From positions 65,811,807-65,875,806 of the forward strand of contig OV050030.1 of assembly GCA_920105625.2 (NCBI GenBank): 64,000 bases of DNA, written 5' to 3'. This DNA comes from Clusia tigrina (Eukaryota > Arthropoda > Insecta > Diptera > Clusiidae). Shown piece after piece: positions 49,166-61,039 of the stretch. A program made the position numbers and the translations under genes. Under the pieces are notes generated by a model. The model searched no databases. It saw only the letters and a list, made by a program, of their open reading frames with translations, and was not told the DNA's origin. How positions within the stretch are numbered: position 1 is the first letter of the stretch; every line of letters starts with the position of its first letter.

Positions 49166-50425
49166 CTATACGAGGAACGCTGGTGGGCCACCTTCCATAA
49201 AATTTACGTGTTTTTCCTGATGATCATCTAATACCTGGGACTCGCCTTCTGCGTTGGTTTGTAGGTTAAACAGCCTCTGCTGCTTTACATCATTACCCTC
49301 TACTGGTACATACCTCTTGAAACGGTTCTCCCTTTGGCGGTGGTACATGTAATTCACTCGCTTTGTCTGGATGGATTGGTCTACCTCCATTCTCTCATGC
49401 GGCTTTGGAGCAATCGGCCTGTTGGGAGGAAAGACATTCCTTTCGACAGGATCTGGGAATCTATTACCATGCGGGGTCGAACGATATATCTGATTTCTGT
49501 TTACCTATTTATTGTTATGATCATACCTAGGAGGTAGAGGGGGTCGTCATTCACCATTTACCATAGTATTCATTGGGGTGATTATTCTATTGCTTGAGTT
49601 AACGTGAATTATGTTGTTTCGCAGCGATACGTTTTGGATATCCAAGCACGCGGAATACGCTTCCGGCAATGTTTTCGGCTTTTGCACGATGAGCATGCGA
49701 GTGAGCTCCCCATTCAAGCCCCCAATGAACACGTCCAGAGCTCTATTCCTGTAAGTCTCCACAAGCACACCCATGGTGTCTTCAGTGTAATCCTCGCTTT
49801 TGATTTTATTTACGATTAACGACAGCTGATGGTTGACAGTGGCATAAAATTCGTCTAGCCTGGATCCCCTTTGATTGAGCTGGTTTAACTGGTGTTCTAG
49901 CGTGCGAATATCCCGTTTGTCAGCGTAATGTAGGGATAAAACGCGCTTAATTTCCGCCCAGTCATTTTGGAAGACGTTGTAGGACACTAATGCGGCGTCT
50001 GCCCTACCCCTAACTTTTTGCCTAATATGCAGAAGGATGGAGCGGTAAAGGGGCTTTTCCCTAATGATATCGTAATCCTTCAAAATACACTCAACATTGT
50101 GTACCCAGGAAATGTACTGTGAAGGATTTCCATCAAACACCTGGAGTTCCTTTACGCAATCCGGCAATCTCCCGATTTCACGAAGCTCCTCCTCTGTTCG
50201 GGGTGCACGAGTTATAACCGTAGGCCTAATATCTGACGAGCCTTCTATTGTATTCAAACTATCGAGTCTTTGGTTGATCCTCTGCTCTATTCCTGATAGG
50301 AATTGATCACGACTCCCCGCAGCTCTTTCGGCCGCAACTAAGCGAGTTTCTATTCCCTTAATTTGGTCCAATAGTACGTTAACTGCCCCCGTCAACTGTG
50401 TCACTTTGTCAGTTAAACTGTCCAT
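49166..50425 (-). pseudogene. gag: errantivirus Gag
   Basis: 292 open codons from ATG 50425 to a stop at 49547: an N-terminal coiled-coil-like region (MDSLTDKVTQLTGAVN), a capsid-like segment (FDGNPSQYISWVHNVE, residues about 95-115) and a helical C-terminal part. The Gag tail continues in another frame at 49390-49166 (VNYMYHRQRENRFKR), so the full protein is cut by a stop and frameshift near 49500-49550. There is no CCHC knuckle, as usual for gypsy-type Gag. Confidence 0.85.
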
Positions 50426-50534
50426 TCTTATAAAAATTCAAGTAGAAAGCACAAATCAAAACACTCACCAATTTTCCTTACTCCGCAAGATGTCTTCAGA
50501 ATACTTCTCGATTTTTTGCCTCCTTTATTTTTTA

Positions 50535-50900
50535 TTTTCTTTTTGGTACACTCTAATTGAATTTACTTTAAATTTTGTTTTTATATTCTTTTGGCGCACT
50601 TGAATTTTATTTTTTATTTTTACTTCTATTTTTCTTTTTGCCACATTTGGAATTTTATTTTTTCTCTTAACTTTTTATTGGCACACTGGAATTTTATTTT
50701 TTATCTTAACTTTTTATTGGCACACTTTCTTAACTTCTATTTTTATTTTTGGCACATTTGCAATTTTATTTTTTCTCTTAACCTTTTATTGGCACACTGG
50801 AATTATAATTTATTTTTTATATTTCCAATTTATTTTTTGGCACAATCGAATTAAATATTAATTTCTATTTTTTTTAATTTTGTTTTGTCGACACTGAAAT
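50535..50900 (-). promoter_or_regulatory. nine-unit AT-rich repeat array in the errantivirus leader
   Basis: On the plus strand the motif TTGGCACACTGGAATTTTA or close variants occurs near 50545, 50591, 50638, 50678, 50717, 50750, 50789, 50838 and 50888 (spacing 33-50 bp), embedded in T-rich DNA. It lies between the 5' LTR and gag, where gypsy carries its Su(Hw) insulator. The core GGCACACTT differs from a Su(Hw)-like TGCATACTT at two positions. The array is seen; insulator function is inferred. Confidence 0.6.
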
Positions 50901-51722
50901 TATTTTTAAATAGTTCTTACAATATTATTTTCATCAACATATTCTGTAAAAAAAAAACAAATAAAAAAATAAAAAATAATAATAATAAAGGAAAAATTTA
51001 TTAATCCTTTTATTCCTTTCTAGTACCGTGTTCTTATGTTGACGGCGTCAAGCACTGGAAAAACATGCTCTGAACTTTAAACTCTCCCATGGCCATCATA
51101 GCCATGGAACGAGTGCAGTTTCCTCTTTAGTCGCCAACAATTAGATTGTAGGCAACTTACTAGGGAACAGTCTACAGCCAGGGTTTTGACCAATGCGACC
51201 TCCAACATTTTGGAAATTCGCTACCGTGCCCATGAAATAATCATAGTGTTCTCATGTGTACTATGATGTGCACCCAGTTGGGCGTATCATGGACACTATA
51301 GAGTAGCTTATCGCTGGACCAGCAAACCCTGCTGTTTGGTAATAATGGATCGAGGAAAGCTAGTCTAGATGTTTAGACGCGTAGAATTTCCTTATCCAGA
51401 GTTGATGCCGCAAGAATCCAAGGCAATGCCACTACCATGCTTCGCGCAGAGTACAATGAAGAAAAATATGTTTTTATTTTTATTTTTTTGTTATTACAAT
51501 AGTCTGAGGATCTTCGGGGTCACAGATATTTTTATTTGTTATATCCTGGAGGATCCCGTAGGAATCGCAGGATGTAGACATAAGGATTTATATGCTTCAA
51601 TAATTAATTTTACTTTATTTTTTCACTGCATCTGTTCAACTTTAGCCAGCAACATCACCCGAGATCCTGCCGCACCTTGTGATCTCCTCTTTTAAGGAGT
51701 CTTCTTCAAGGAACCCACATTA
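50901..51722 (-). other. errantivirus leader, remaining part
   Basis: Non-coding leader between the repeat array and the primer-binding site. I see no conserved ORF; the 108-codon plus-strand frame at 51369-51695 is antisense and has no recognisable features. Confidence 0.6.
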
Positions 51723-51724
51723 GC

Positions 51725-51746
51725 AGTGGGTCCCTGCTCGGGCGCC
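51725..51746 (-). promoter_or_regulatory. primer-binding site (tRNA-Lys type)
   Basis: On the minus strand the sequence after the LTR is GGCGCCCGAGCAGGGAC. With the last T of the LTR it matches the TGGCGCCCGAACAGGGAC type of tRNA-Lys primer site except for one base. The tRNA assignment is from family knowledge. Confidence 0.75.
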
Positions 51747-52116
51747 AGTTAAGGCGCTCCCATTAGGGAGCACCAAAAAATTAAAGATGGGGGCTGGCAA
51801 CTGGCTCCGTCTTCTATACCTGTAAAATAAATTAAACCGGTTTACAGTTTTACTCTTTATTAGTTCCGCTCCAAAATAAGAATGAGTTACAATTTAAATT
51901 ATTCTTAACGCTACAGCTTACTCGCTACCCTGCTTAGCCTATCATATTGCTGATGCCTGCACTTCTGCTAGTGCAACGTTCCCACGATTCGGTGGTGCAC
52001 CGGATACTCGTGCAGGGCGGCGTAGACATGGTGTCGGCATAATTCGTATTGGTGTGAAAGCTCAGGTATGCGGGTAGGCTGGCATATTAACTATAGTATT
52101 AGGTAACGTGTTAACT
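51747..52116 (-). repeat. 5' LTR of the errantivirus
   Basis: 370 bp, same length as the 3' LTR with about ten differences and no visible indels. Promoter and start site would lie here; no TATA box is obvious on the minus strand. Confidence 0.96.
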
Positions 52117-52120
52117 TTGA

Positions 52121-55100
52121 TGTAAGCCATCTGATTTCATTGTATTTTTTCTAGTTTTAATAAGCGAAAAAGCTATTGTTAATAAATATCTCCCGTTTCT
52201 AGCGGGAAGTTGTAATAAATTTTAAATATAAAAATTAATTTCGTAACCTTCACTACTTTCTTATTGTTAAGAAATTACTGAAAAAAATTCATATACGAGT
52301 AACTTAAATACCATAGAATATCCCGAATACCGTGAATTAGTACTTAACTTAATTGTATAGTCCGTATTGTCCGTCTGAGCAAAATGGCGCGTCCACAAGC
52401 ACGAAGGAGTGGTTGCGTTGACGGCACCCATCTATGAAGCCTTGCTGAACGCTGCACTCGCGGCAGCGTCCTCCGAGAGCGATAGCCGTTATTGCCAAAG
52501 CCAGTTAGAAATAGAAGCTCTTCGGAATGAAAGGCTATTGGGCAACCGGCCCCGCAATTAGAAATATTTCACGATGCTGATTTGGATAGGAATGGGGGCG
52601 GGGAAGGGTCCTACAAGCTTTAAGGTAATTTGCGGTTAATAGGACTCAATATGCATCCTGGCGGCGTGCCGCTCAGAGTGCCTAGGAATCGTTTGAGCGG
52701 CTTGAAGGCAGAACGCGCCACTATCATGCTATTCACTTCATCCGTAGCAAAATAATAGGCAAAGCAGACATTCTTTTAACCTCGTTTAACATAGCTAGTA
52801 ATTTTAAGACATTCGTGAGGGGGTTAGAATTTACAAATTCTTATTGCAGACCCACTCATTTGTGGCAATTGGAATTGCTGGCTCTCAGGCGAAGATACCT
52901 GTCGGTAAACCGGTATTATAATGAGATCCAGAAGAAGCTCCCCTTGTTAACGAAGCCCGGCCCTTCACCCTCCGCACCAGGGGGTCCTCCGAGTACTTTC
53001 CAGGCGTATAAAAGGACCTCCTCTCCTCCTCGCAAGTACCGAAAGGATCAACCTTCTGGAAGCAGAGCAATATCTTGGCAACGAATCTCCACTCGTATCT
53101 CAGGCGCAAAACCGTCGGCGCAATAAGAAAGCAGATAACAGACGAGGCAACGATGACGAGCCGAGCGAACCATGCCCTCAGAGCGGAAATGCCGGGGGAT
53201 AGGGAGTTTGTGGTGCGAACTGTAAGGGGCGTTAACAAAAATACACCAAAATATGTCATTAATAAGCTGCGGCATACTTCCACACTCCTGCCATGCTTGG
53301 ATTCCTTTGATTTTAGGATTTGCAGACGTACGCGCTAGCTTCAATTTGGAGAAAGGAGTCCCATTCATGCCCAGGATACTGAACCCTATGTTACCTCCCA
53401 TGCCAAGTGGTGAATTGCATTGATGCAGTGGACAAGGAACTACAAGAAAATGAGGGCATACCATCGGAAATATCAGATGATTATAGGAGCATGATGGAAG
53501 ATATGACCGGAGTATTTGCTGATCCAGAAGACGGACTTTCATTTAATACAAATATTTTTACCACAATTCGAACCGTCGACAATGAGCCCGTTTATGCCCG
53601 GTATTATCCATACTTGATATCCGCTATTGACTACGTTAACAATGACTACGTTAACAATGTACTACCATCGGTTCATTCGCATCTTCGCTCGGAGTACCAA
53701 ACCCCTCGCCGCTTACCTTTGGCGAGACAATGGTCATGTAAGTGAATCCCGCTCGAAAAACACCATCCTCAACCTTGAGGAGGAGGCAATAACGGCAATA
53801 GCACGCCTCCGAGGATTTTCTGCTCATGTATCTGACCAGGGACGCTTCCTCGCACGCGCTTGGGGCGGTGCTGTTACAAAACGTCTACGAGGGAGGAAGA
53901 GCTTCTCGCTATTGTGCGACGTTGCAGAAACTCCGTAACTAGCTGTACGGAGTTAGAAGCCTTAACTTCTCCACCCAGCACCAACCCTAAATGTTTTCCA
54001 TGACGGAGAAGAACGTTAACTCAAATCTGAAGCGATGGCGGCCATTCATCGAAGAATAATCCCCAAAGTTTCACAAAAAACCTGGGACTGAATGTTGTCG
54101 AAGCCCTCTCATGTCAAATTATTAATTCATTGTTGGCCGAGCTTGAGGAGTCTGCATGATATTAATGAATATGGTTTTCATATAATAACTATCTCCAACC
54201 CTGTTCTCCGATTTACTGATCAATATGTGATACCCAAAGGAGAATTGGCGAAAAATACCACTTCTATTATTTTCAGGAAAGAATTGAGTCACAAAGTCAC
54301 ATACTCCATTGAAGCAGATCTTCCAGCTGTACTGAAGGACTGCGTGATCGTTAACGCGGCAAATGGCATACACTGCGATGAGTCGGTGATATAACTCCTG
54401 CACGACACAGTATCAAATTTGTTCCCATCCAAAAAGTTCCTCGCCTGTAATAGAATGGTGAAACACGTAACGAATCCCGATGGGGAACACGAAATCCTGG
54501 TCAAGGAACACAACAGGGCCCACCGATCCAGTAAGGAAAATACCATCCAGGTCATATTTCCCCCGAATACGTGATCGCCCCAAAGAAATTACCTCCATTT
54601 TAAATTCTGTAGAGAAGCCAAATAACACAGACGACCTAAACGCTTGATAATAGGGCAACGCCTCTCCCCACTCACCCATGAGAAATTCTGCAGGAAGACA
54701 TCTACTCCACAGCTGGCTGCCACTTCCACACATGCATTGATATTTTCTCCAAATTCGCGATTGACAAATCTATAAAATGTAGGTCAATCGTGGACATCAA
54801 CGGACCCTTGATGGAGATCCTCAGTCTTTTCGAAGGAAGATGCACCGTCTTATGCGACAACGAAAGATCGCAGAATTCGAATACGATAAACACTATACTA
54901 TGTGACCAGTTCAACTCAGATATCTATACCTACACAGCAGCTCAAATGGTCAAGTGGAACGCTTACACAGCATCCTGACTGAAATTGCAAGATGCCTCAA
55001 GTTAGCAGAGTACTCATTCCATTTCGAAGAATTAGTGCTACTTCGCGTCGCCAGGTACAACCGGACGGTGCATTCAGTTAGAGGACATAGACGATCCATA

Positions 55101-56236
55101 GCCGTCATCCACTCTATTTCCGATTACCTAAAAAGGAAGGTGGAAGCTGGGTTGTCCGCTGCGAAGGCCGAGGAGTTAAAATGCCTTAACAAATCTAGGG
55201 CGAGAAGAGCATTCGAAGTGGGAGATGATTATAGAGAAGAGACAGAGTTAATATCCTCTTGAATGCTACAGGGGAGGATAGGATGGAATCGGCAACCTTT
55301 ATTTCTATGATTACAAGTCGGAATACAGCTACCATTATGGAAATGTGTGATAAACACTACGCTAGTGAAAGCGGCTGAAATGGAAACCATAACAAGAACG
55401 AAGCATTTCAGCGAAGGGTGTCAGCACTTTCGTACGCGAGCAAGCGAATGGCAGGTAAATAACTTGGGGTTGAAAATGCTACATTAACGTCCGTACCACT
55501 TCCGCCACACGTAAGCCTGGAATGGCAAGCTCACTGGTTAGGGTTTTAAACAGGTGAGCTAACGAGATAGATTCGGGAAGAATAAAGGTGGCATTCAAAA
55601 AGTAGAAGTGCACTTGCTATATTCAAACTTCTGTAAATTAATTAAGTTTTCGAGCTTCTGGAAAATAATCACGGTGTAAATTAACTTTCTATGTTTGAAC
55701 GTCTGTGAATTTACTAAATATTCGAACATCTGTGAAATAATAACACGTGAAATAATTTTTCCATGTTTAAACTCCTGTAAATTAATGAAGTGTTTGTGCG
55801 GCTGTAAAATAAATATAAAATAACTTGCAACTAATAAAACCAATTGTGAAAATCCAAATGTGCGATTCATTCATGAGCATCGGGGAACATTCATGAGACT
55901 GAGGCTGTGATCGACTCCTGCGAGCATAATCCAAGCTGCCTGGTTGCCGATTCACCCTGTTGACACCAAGTGTCAACCTAGCTGACACCTGTCCCCCCTC
56001 CGATTAGTGCTCCTTAAATATAAATAAAAAGTAGAAAAATATACAGCGCTACCAAAAAAGACGGTGCGCTATCTACCTTAACCGGTAGTAGTATTAAATA
56101 TAAAATTAGAAGTAATTAAAATATAAATAAAGCAGCACAACCGAAGAAAAACGGCGTGCCATTAAAATCAATAAAGGGAATTGCTTATACTTCGACTGAA
56201 CTTCCCGGAGAGTGATAAGTGGAATGGAGACATTGA
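52121..56236 (+). mobile_element. gypsy-like element X, copy 2
   Basis: Head-to-tail with copy 1 (joined once the errantivirus is removed) and copy 3. Remnants: gag 52815-53340, protease-RT start 53407-53645 (VNCIDAVDKELQ), RNase H 53660-53990, integrase 54092-55262, spacer 55263-56236. The RT core is deleted (about 660 bp relative to copy 1) with a small templated-looking insert at the junction; about 60 bp of RNase H near 53883 is also missing. From 54100 to 55260 it is nearly identical to copy 1, including stops. Confidence 0.9.
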
Positions 56237-58238
56237 TGTAAGCCATCTGATTTCATTTTCTTTTTTCTAATTTTAATAAGCGAAAACGCATTTGTTAATA
56301 AATATCTCCCGTTTCTAGCGTGAAATTGTAATAAATTTTAGATATAAAAATTAATTTCGTAACCTTCACTACTTTCTTATTGTTAAGAAATTACTGAAAA
56401 ATATTCATATAAGTTAAATACCACAGAATATCCCGAGTACCGTGAAATAGTACGTAACCTAATTGTATCGTCCGTATTGTCCGTCTGAGCAAAATGGCGC
56501 GGCCACAAGTACGAAGGAGCGGTTGCGATGACGGCATCCTTCTATGAAGCCTTGCTGAACGCTGCACTCGCGGCAACGTTCTCCGAGAGCGATAGCCGTT
56601 ATCGCCAAAGCCAGTTAGAAGTAGAAGCTCTTCGGAACGGATTTGGTTAGGAATGGGGGCGGGAAAGCCGTAAGGTAATTTGGGGATAACAGGACTCAAT
56701 ATGCATCCTGGCGGCGTGCCGCTCACAGTGCCTACGAATAGTTTGAACGGCTTGAAGGTACAACGCGCCACTATCATGCTATTCACTTCATCCGTACCAA
56801 AATAATAGGCAAAGCAGACATTCTTTTAACCTCGTTTAACATAGCTAGTAATTTTAAGACATTCGTGAGGGGGTTAGAATTTACAAATGCTGATTGGACA
56901 CCCACTCATTTGCTGCAATTGGAATTGCTGGCTCTCAGGCGAAGATACCTGTCGGTAAACCGGTATTATAATGAGATCCAGAAGAAGCTCCCCTTGTTAA
57001 CGAAGCCCGGCCCTCCACCCTCCGCACAAGCGGGTCCTCCGAGTATTTTCCAGGCGTATAAAAGGACCTCCTCTCCTCCTCGCAAGTACCGATATACCAA
57101 AGTATCAACCTTCTGGAAGCAGAGCAATATCTTGACAATGAATCTCCACTCGTATCTCAGGCGCAAAACCGTCGGCGCAATAAGAAAGCAGATAACAGCC
57201 GAGGCAACGATGACGAGCCGAGCGAAGCATGCCCTCAGAGCGGAAATGCCGGGGGATAGGGACTTTGTGGTGCGAACTGTAAACGGGGTCAGCAAAAATA
57301 CACCAAACATTTCATTAATAAGCTGGGGCATACTTCCACACTCATGCCATGGATTCCTTTGATTTTAGGATTTGCAGACGTACGCGCTCGCTTCAATTTG
57401 GAGAAAGGAGCCCCATTCATGCCCGGGGGACTGAACCCTATGTTACCTCCCATGCCAAGTGGTGAATTGCATTGATGCAGTGGACAAGGAACTACAAGAA
57501 AATGAGGGCATACCATCGGAAATATCAGATGATTATAGGAGCATGATGGAAGATATCACCAGAGTATTTGCTGATCCAGACGACGGACTTTCATTTAATA
57601 CAAATATTTTTACCACAATTCGAACCGTCGAAATTGAGCCCGTCTATGCCCGGTCCTATCCATACTTGATATCCGCTATTGACTACGTTAACAATGAAAT
57701 AGATCAGATGTTTAATGATGGCATAATCAGACCGTCGCGGTCGCTCTACAATAATCCACTTTGGGTGGTAACAAAGAAATGATTGGATGAGAATAAGCAG
57801 AGAAAGCTACACAACGCGCTCGACTTTAAAAAGCTGAACTATAAAGCGATTAGCGACCATTAGCCTATTTCAGACCTACCAGTCATCCTGTGCAATCTCG
57901 GCAAATCGGCAATTTTAACAGCTAGCCTTAGCAGAAAAGGATCGGTAGAAAACGGAATTCTCGATTAACAACGTCAACTATGAGTTTTGCCGATTGCCAA
58001 TGGGACTGAAGAATGCGCCGAGTATTTTCCAAGGCGTCATAGATGATGTGCTGAGAGAGTTAGTAGGGGAATGCTGTTACGTCTACATGCACGAAGTGAT
58101 AATATTTCCTTCTTACGCCAGAAGTAATCAGCAGGAATTTCAAGCGTTCTTCGAGAAGTTGTACTAGTCAAACATGTGGGTAACTAGGGAGAAATCGATA
58201 TTCTATCGCAAAGAAGTGGAATTCCCCGGATTCGTGGT
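56237..58238 (+). mobile_element. gypsy-like element X, copy 3 (3'-truncated)
   Basis: Begins with the same TGTAAGCCATCTGATTTC as copy 2. Gag remnant 56865-57362, RT from 57459 (VNCIDAVDKELQENEG) through DGIIRPSRSLYNN and LPMGLKNAPSIFQ (near 58000), cut at 58238 where the LTR of element Y1 starts. It lacks RNase H and integrase. Confidence 0.88.
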
Positions 58239-58710
58239 TGTTGTGAGTTAGAATCAAGCTACCTACGCGTATTTGACTCACTGCACCGGCTCCTATTAAA
58301 TTCATTAAGATAGCACATATTTTTAGGGTGCAAGTATTGTAAGTAACTAGAATTTATGTAATAAAGATTATGTAAGCTTTTAGGATGTTACAGTTCCGCA
58401 GTCGAGTCGACGAAGGGCGTTGGAATTTAGAATGCACCGTCGACATTTGTACAGTAAAGTAGATCAGTTGGCTTGACCAACTGACACCAATTAACAGGTG
58501 CGAAACTGGAACACCAGAAAGGTCAGTTTTTGTATTGTAATTGTGAATTGTAAATAGTATATAAGAATTAGTATTTTAAGAAAAAAGCTTCATGTTGTTT
58601 TAAACCCAAAATAGTGCAGTTCTTATTTAAGAAAGGGGTTTAGTTTTTTCAGCGACGCGCCCAGCGAACCGAGAAAAGACGTCTCCCGACGAGCAGCAAG
58701 GACCCCAACA
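58239..58710 (+). repeat. 5' LTR of element Y1
   Basis: 472 bp. The same sequence occurs inverted and diverged at 60552-60999 plus 62661-62680. TTTTGGCGCAGCCGGCGC follows directly and should contain the primer site (TGGCGCAGCCGG, of the tRNA-Ser or -Leu kind; not certain). Confidence 0.9.
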
Positions 58711-58791
58711 TTTTGGCGCAGCCGGCGCTTCAAAGTAGGTTGTGAGCTAGCGCAACAGAGTGTTCCGGAAGCGGACGGGGAACACTTAATA

Positions 58792-59800
58792 ATGTGTATT
58801 AGGCAGAGAACCACAAGTGATGCGTTTGATTTATTGGTGCATACCTCAGTAAGTACCCTGGCAGAATTATATGCACTTTTGGATAGGACGTATTTTAAAC
58901 AAAAGTCGTATGACTGTCTCGTTCGGGAAATTCAGGAATAAACTCAGACACCGGGGGAGGAATTGAGAGCCTGGGGACGAAGGCTCCAGTCTCTGGGGAA
59001 CGCTGCTGAGACGGAAGCCAACAGGCAGTTTCCAGAAAATGATGCAGCATAGAAGGCTCAATTAGAACGGACTATGATTTCTGTATTCAAGGCAGGCCTG
59101 ATAAATAGGGACTTAGCTAATTATACTCTTACTCTCACGCCGAGGAGTATGGCAGAGCTAGTTGAAGCGGTCTCGTCCGCTGATGCAGCAATACAACAAT
59201 GAACAACAACAGGTGGAATCTGCTGGACGAATGTTCCAGCAGAGGTAGGAACAGTACAGCGGCGAAACACAAGTGCAGTCGGTAGATTGATGGGCCAATT
59301 TCCGCAAGAAAGAGACCGGGAATTCCTGGTTGGGAGGTTCCAGCCAAGGAAACCCATTTGCTCATTCTGTGATAAGCCAGGGCACACAAGGGATGAATGT
59401 GTTACACGCAAAAACACGCCCTACTGTATGGAGTGCCAAACTTACGGTCATGAGGCAAGTAGACAGTGCCAAGTAGATACAGAATGAAATCAAAGTAGAG
59501 GGCAGCCAGCTACGAGGCGCCCGTTTCCACCCTTGAGGGACAGCAGGGGTAACTTCAGTAGTCCCCGAGTTAATTTAACAGAAGGAATTAACCAAGGAAG
59601 AAATCCTTTCAAAACTGGGAGTTGTCAGCAGCGACCAAATTGGAATTCCAGAAGTGAAGCAAGGATAAGCAACACCAAACAGGGGTTGAGATGTTTCTCA
59701 TGTGGACGAATGAGACATCGGGCAGCGGATTGCAGGGATAGACAATCCCAACAAAGGAACCAGGGCAACTTCCAGCGGCCTAGTCGAGGCCAGTAGACTG
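58792..59800 (+). pseudogene. Gag of element Y1
   Basis: From the ATG at about 58793: a capsid-type region with three in-frame stops (near 58940, 59050 and 59200; GEELRAWGRRLQSLGN, then FKAGLINRDLANYTL). It continues at 59287-59487 with knuckle 1 CSFCDKPGHTRDEC and knuckle 2 CMECQTYGHEASRQC, then 59533-59796 with knuckle 3 CFSCGRMRHRAADC. This fits a retrotransposon Gag with nucleocapsid. Confidence 0.85.
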
Positions 59801-59933
59801 GAAAGCCAAAAGAAAGAGAGTATTAATTAGGCCGGAAGTAAGTGCGACTAGTAATGTAGGAACTACAGTCCAGGAGAAGGAGGAGCAAAAGGCTCTCCAA
59901 TATAACGAAGAGTTAGGAAGTGGATACGCGTCC

Positions 59934-60499
59934 ATGTTGGGAACAGAAGAACATTGCTTCGCTATGAGCAGGATAAGTGATTTCTTCATCGAGATACCCT
60001 GCAAGGAAGCAGCGAGTGGAAAGCTAGTGCTATTAGTAGATTCAGGGGCGGACACTAGTCTCGTAAAATCTAGTGTTTTACGGAAGGGGCTAGACATTAA
60101 TCAAATGGACTTAAGAACGCTTAACGGAACGTTTGGAGGGTGGATTATGAGATTGGGTCGCTCAGAATAGGGCACAGTGGAGTTAAGGGTATGAGTTTTA
60201 GAGTGCACGCAGTGGAAGTGGATAGGAAAGGTATCCCGGCTGATAGGATAATTGGCCGCGATAATCTTAGGGGCCGCACCATACTGGATGCGCTCGACAA
60301 GCAGTTATCATTTTATGATAATAATAAGAATATAAACCTTACTCTTCCATTAAAGCCATGGCAGGAAGGAACCGTGAATAAGGTTAAGAATTGTATGGAG
60401 GTAGTGAATGCAAGGTCAACTAGAGTAGTTACTATCCGTGTAAACACGAAACTTAGGACTCTTGTTTTGCACAAGCAGCAGCTAGCGGACAGCGTATAG
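59934..60499 (+). pseudogene. protease and start of Pol, element Y1
   Basis: Aspartic protease with LLVDSGADTSLVK near 60025 in the frame 59934-60170, then a shift into 60140-60499 with the flap and C-terminal part (DRIIGRDNL, GRTILD). The frame ends before any RT motif. Nothing recognisable lies in the last 50 bases before 60551. Confidence 0.82.
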
Positions 60500-60551
60500 A
60501 TGGGAGACACCATACGGCACCTTGACAAGGGTAAGGTGTACGCTTGCGTAC

Positions 60552-60999
60552 TGTTGGGGTCCTTATCTGCATGTCGGCGAGAGACGTCCTCTGGAATGTC
60601 CTGTCGCGGGAACCTGTAAACCTACACCACTTTGTTAAATAAGCACTGCACTTTTTCGGGCTTAAAACAACAAGCCGCTTTATTCTTAAAATACTAGTTC
60701 TTATATACTATTTACAAATGAACATTACCGTCTACGTCTTGACTTTTCTGGTGTTCCAGTTACGCAATTGTTATTTGGTGTCAGTTGCTCAATCCAACTG
60801 ACCTACTAAAAGTAAAAGTGTCGTCGGTGCATTCTAAATGCCCCTCGTCAGCTTGACTGCGGAACTGTGACACCCTAAAAGTTTACATCATAGTTAATGC
60901 ATAAATACTATTCATTTACAATATTTGCACCCTAAAAATATGTGCGTTCTTAATGAATTTAATAGGGGCCGTTGCTGTGAGTCAACTACGAGTAGGTAG
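60552..60999 (-). repeat. 3' LTR of element Y2, main part (inverted)
   Basis: Reverse complement of a Y-type LTR, ending (minus-strand sense) in ACCCCAACA at 60552. Interrupted at 60999 by the LOA element; the remaining 20 bases are at 62661-62680 (TGTTGCGAGT start at 62680). It is diverged from the Y1 LTR, so it is not a fresh inversion of it. Confidence 0.9.
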
Positions 61000-61039
61000 G
61001 TAGATAGGTAGGTAAAGCGGCCACCCGAAAAGGGCGCAC

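Larger units (their letters stand above)
43734..52116 (-). mobile_element. errantivirus (gypsy-type endogenous retrovirus), complete length
   Basis: 8383-bp provirus on the minus strand. It has two 370-bp LTRs with AGTTAA...TTAACT ends and a 4-bp target duplication TTGA (43730-43733 and 52117-52120). Gene order is 5' LTR, leader, gag, pol, env, 3' LTR. Gag and pol are interrupted; env is open. By eye the LTRs differ at about ten positions, mostly transitions. It inserted into an existing X1-X2 tandem array. Confidence 0.96.
58239..60551 (+). mobile_element. gypsy-like element Y1, 3'-truncated
   Basis: 5' LTR 58239-58710 (TGTTGTGAGT...CCCCAACA), a primer-binding site, gag with three zinc knuckles, protease, and the start of the following pol region. 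It stops at 60551, where the inverted LTR of a second copy begins. RT, integrase and its own 3' LTR are absent. Confidence 0.88.

Noticed and set aside
50591..50854. 87-codon Phe/Tyr-rich plus ORF
   Set aside because: Translation of the T-rich repeat array; no sign of coding use.
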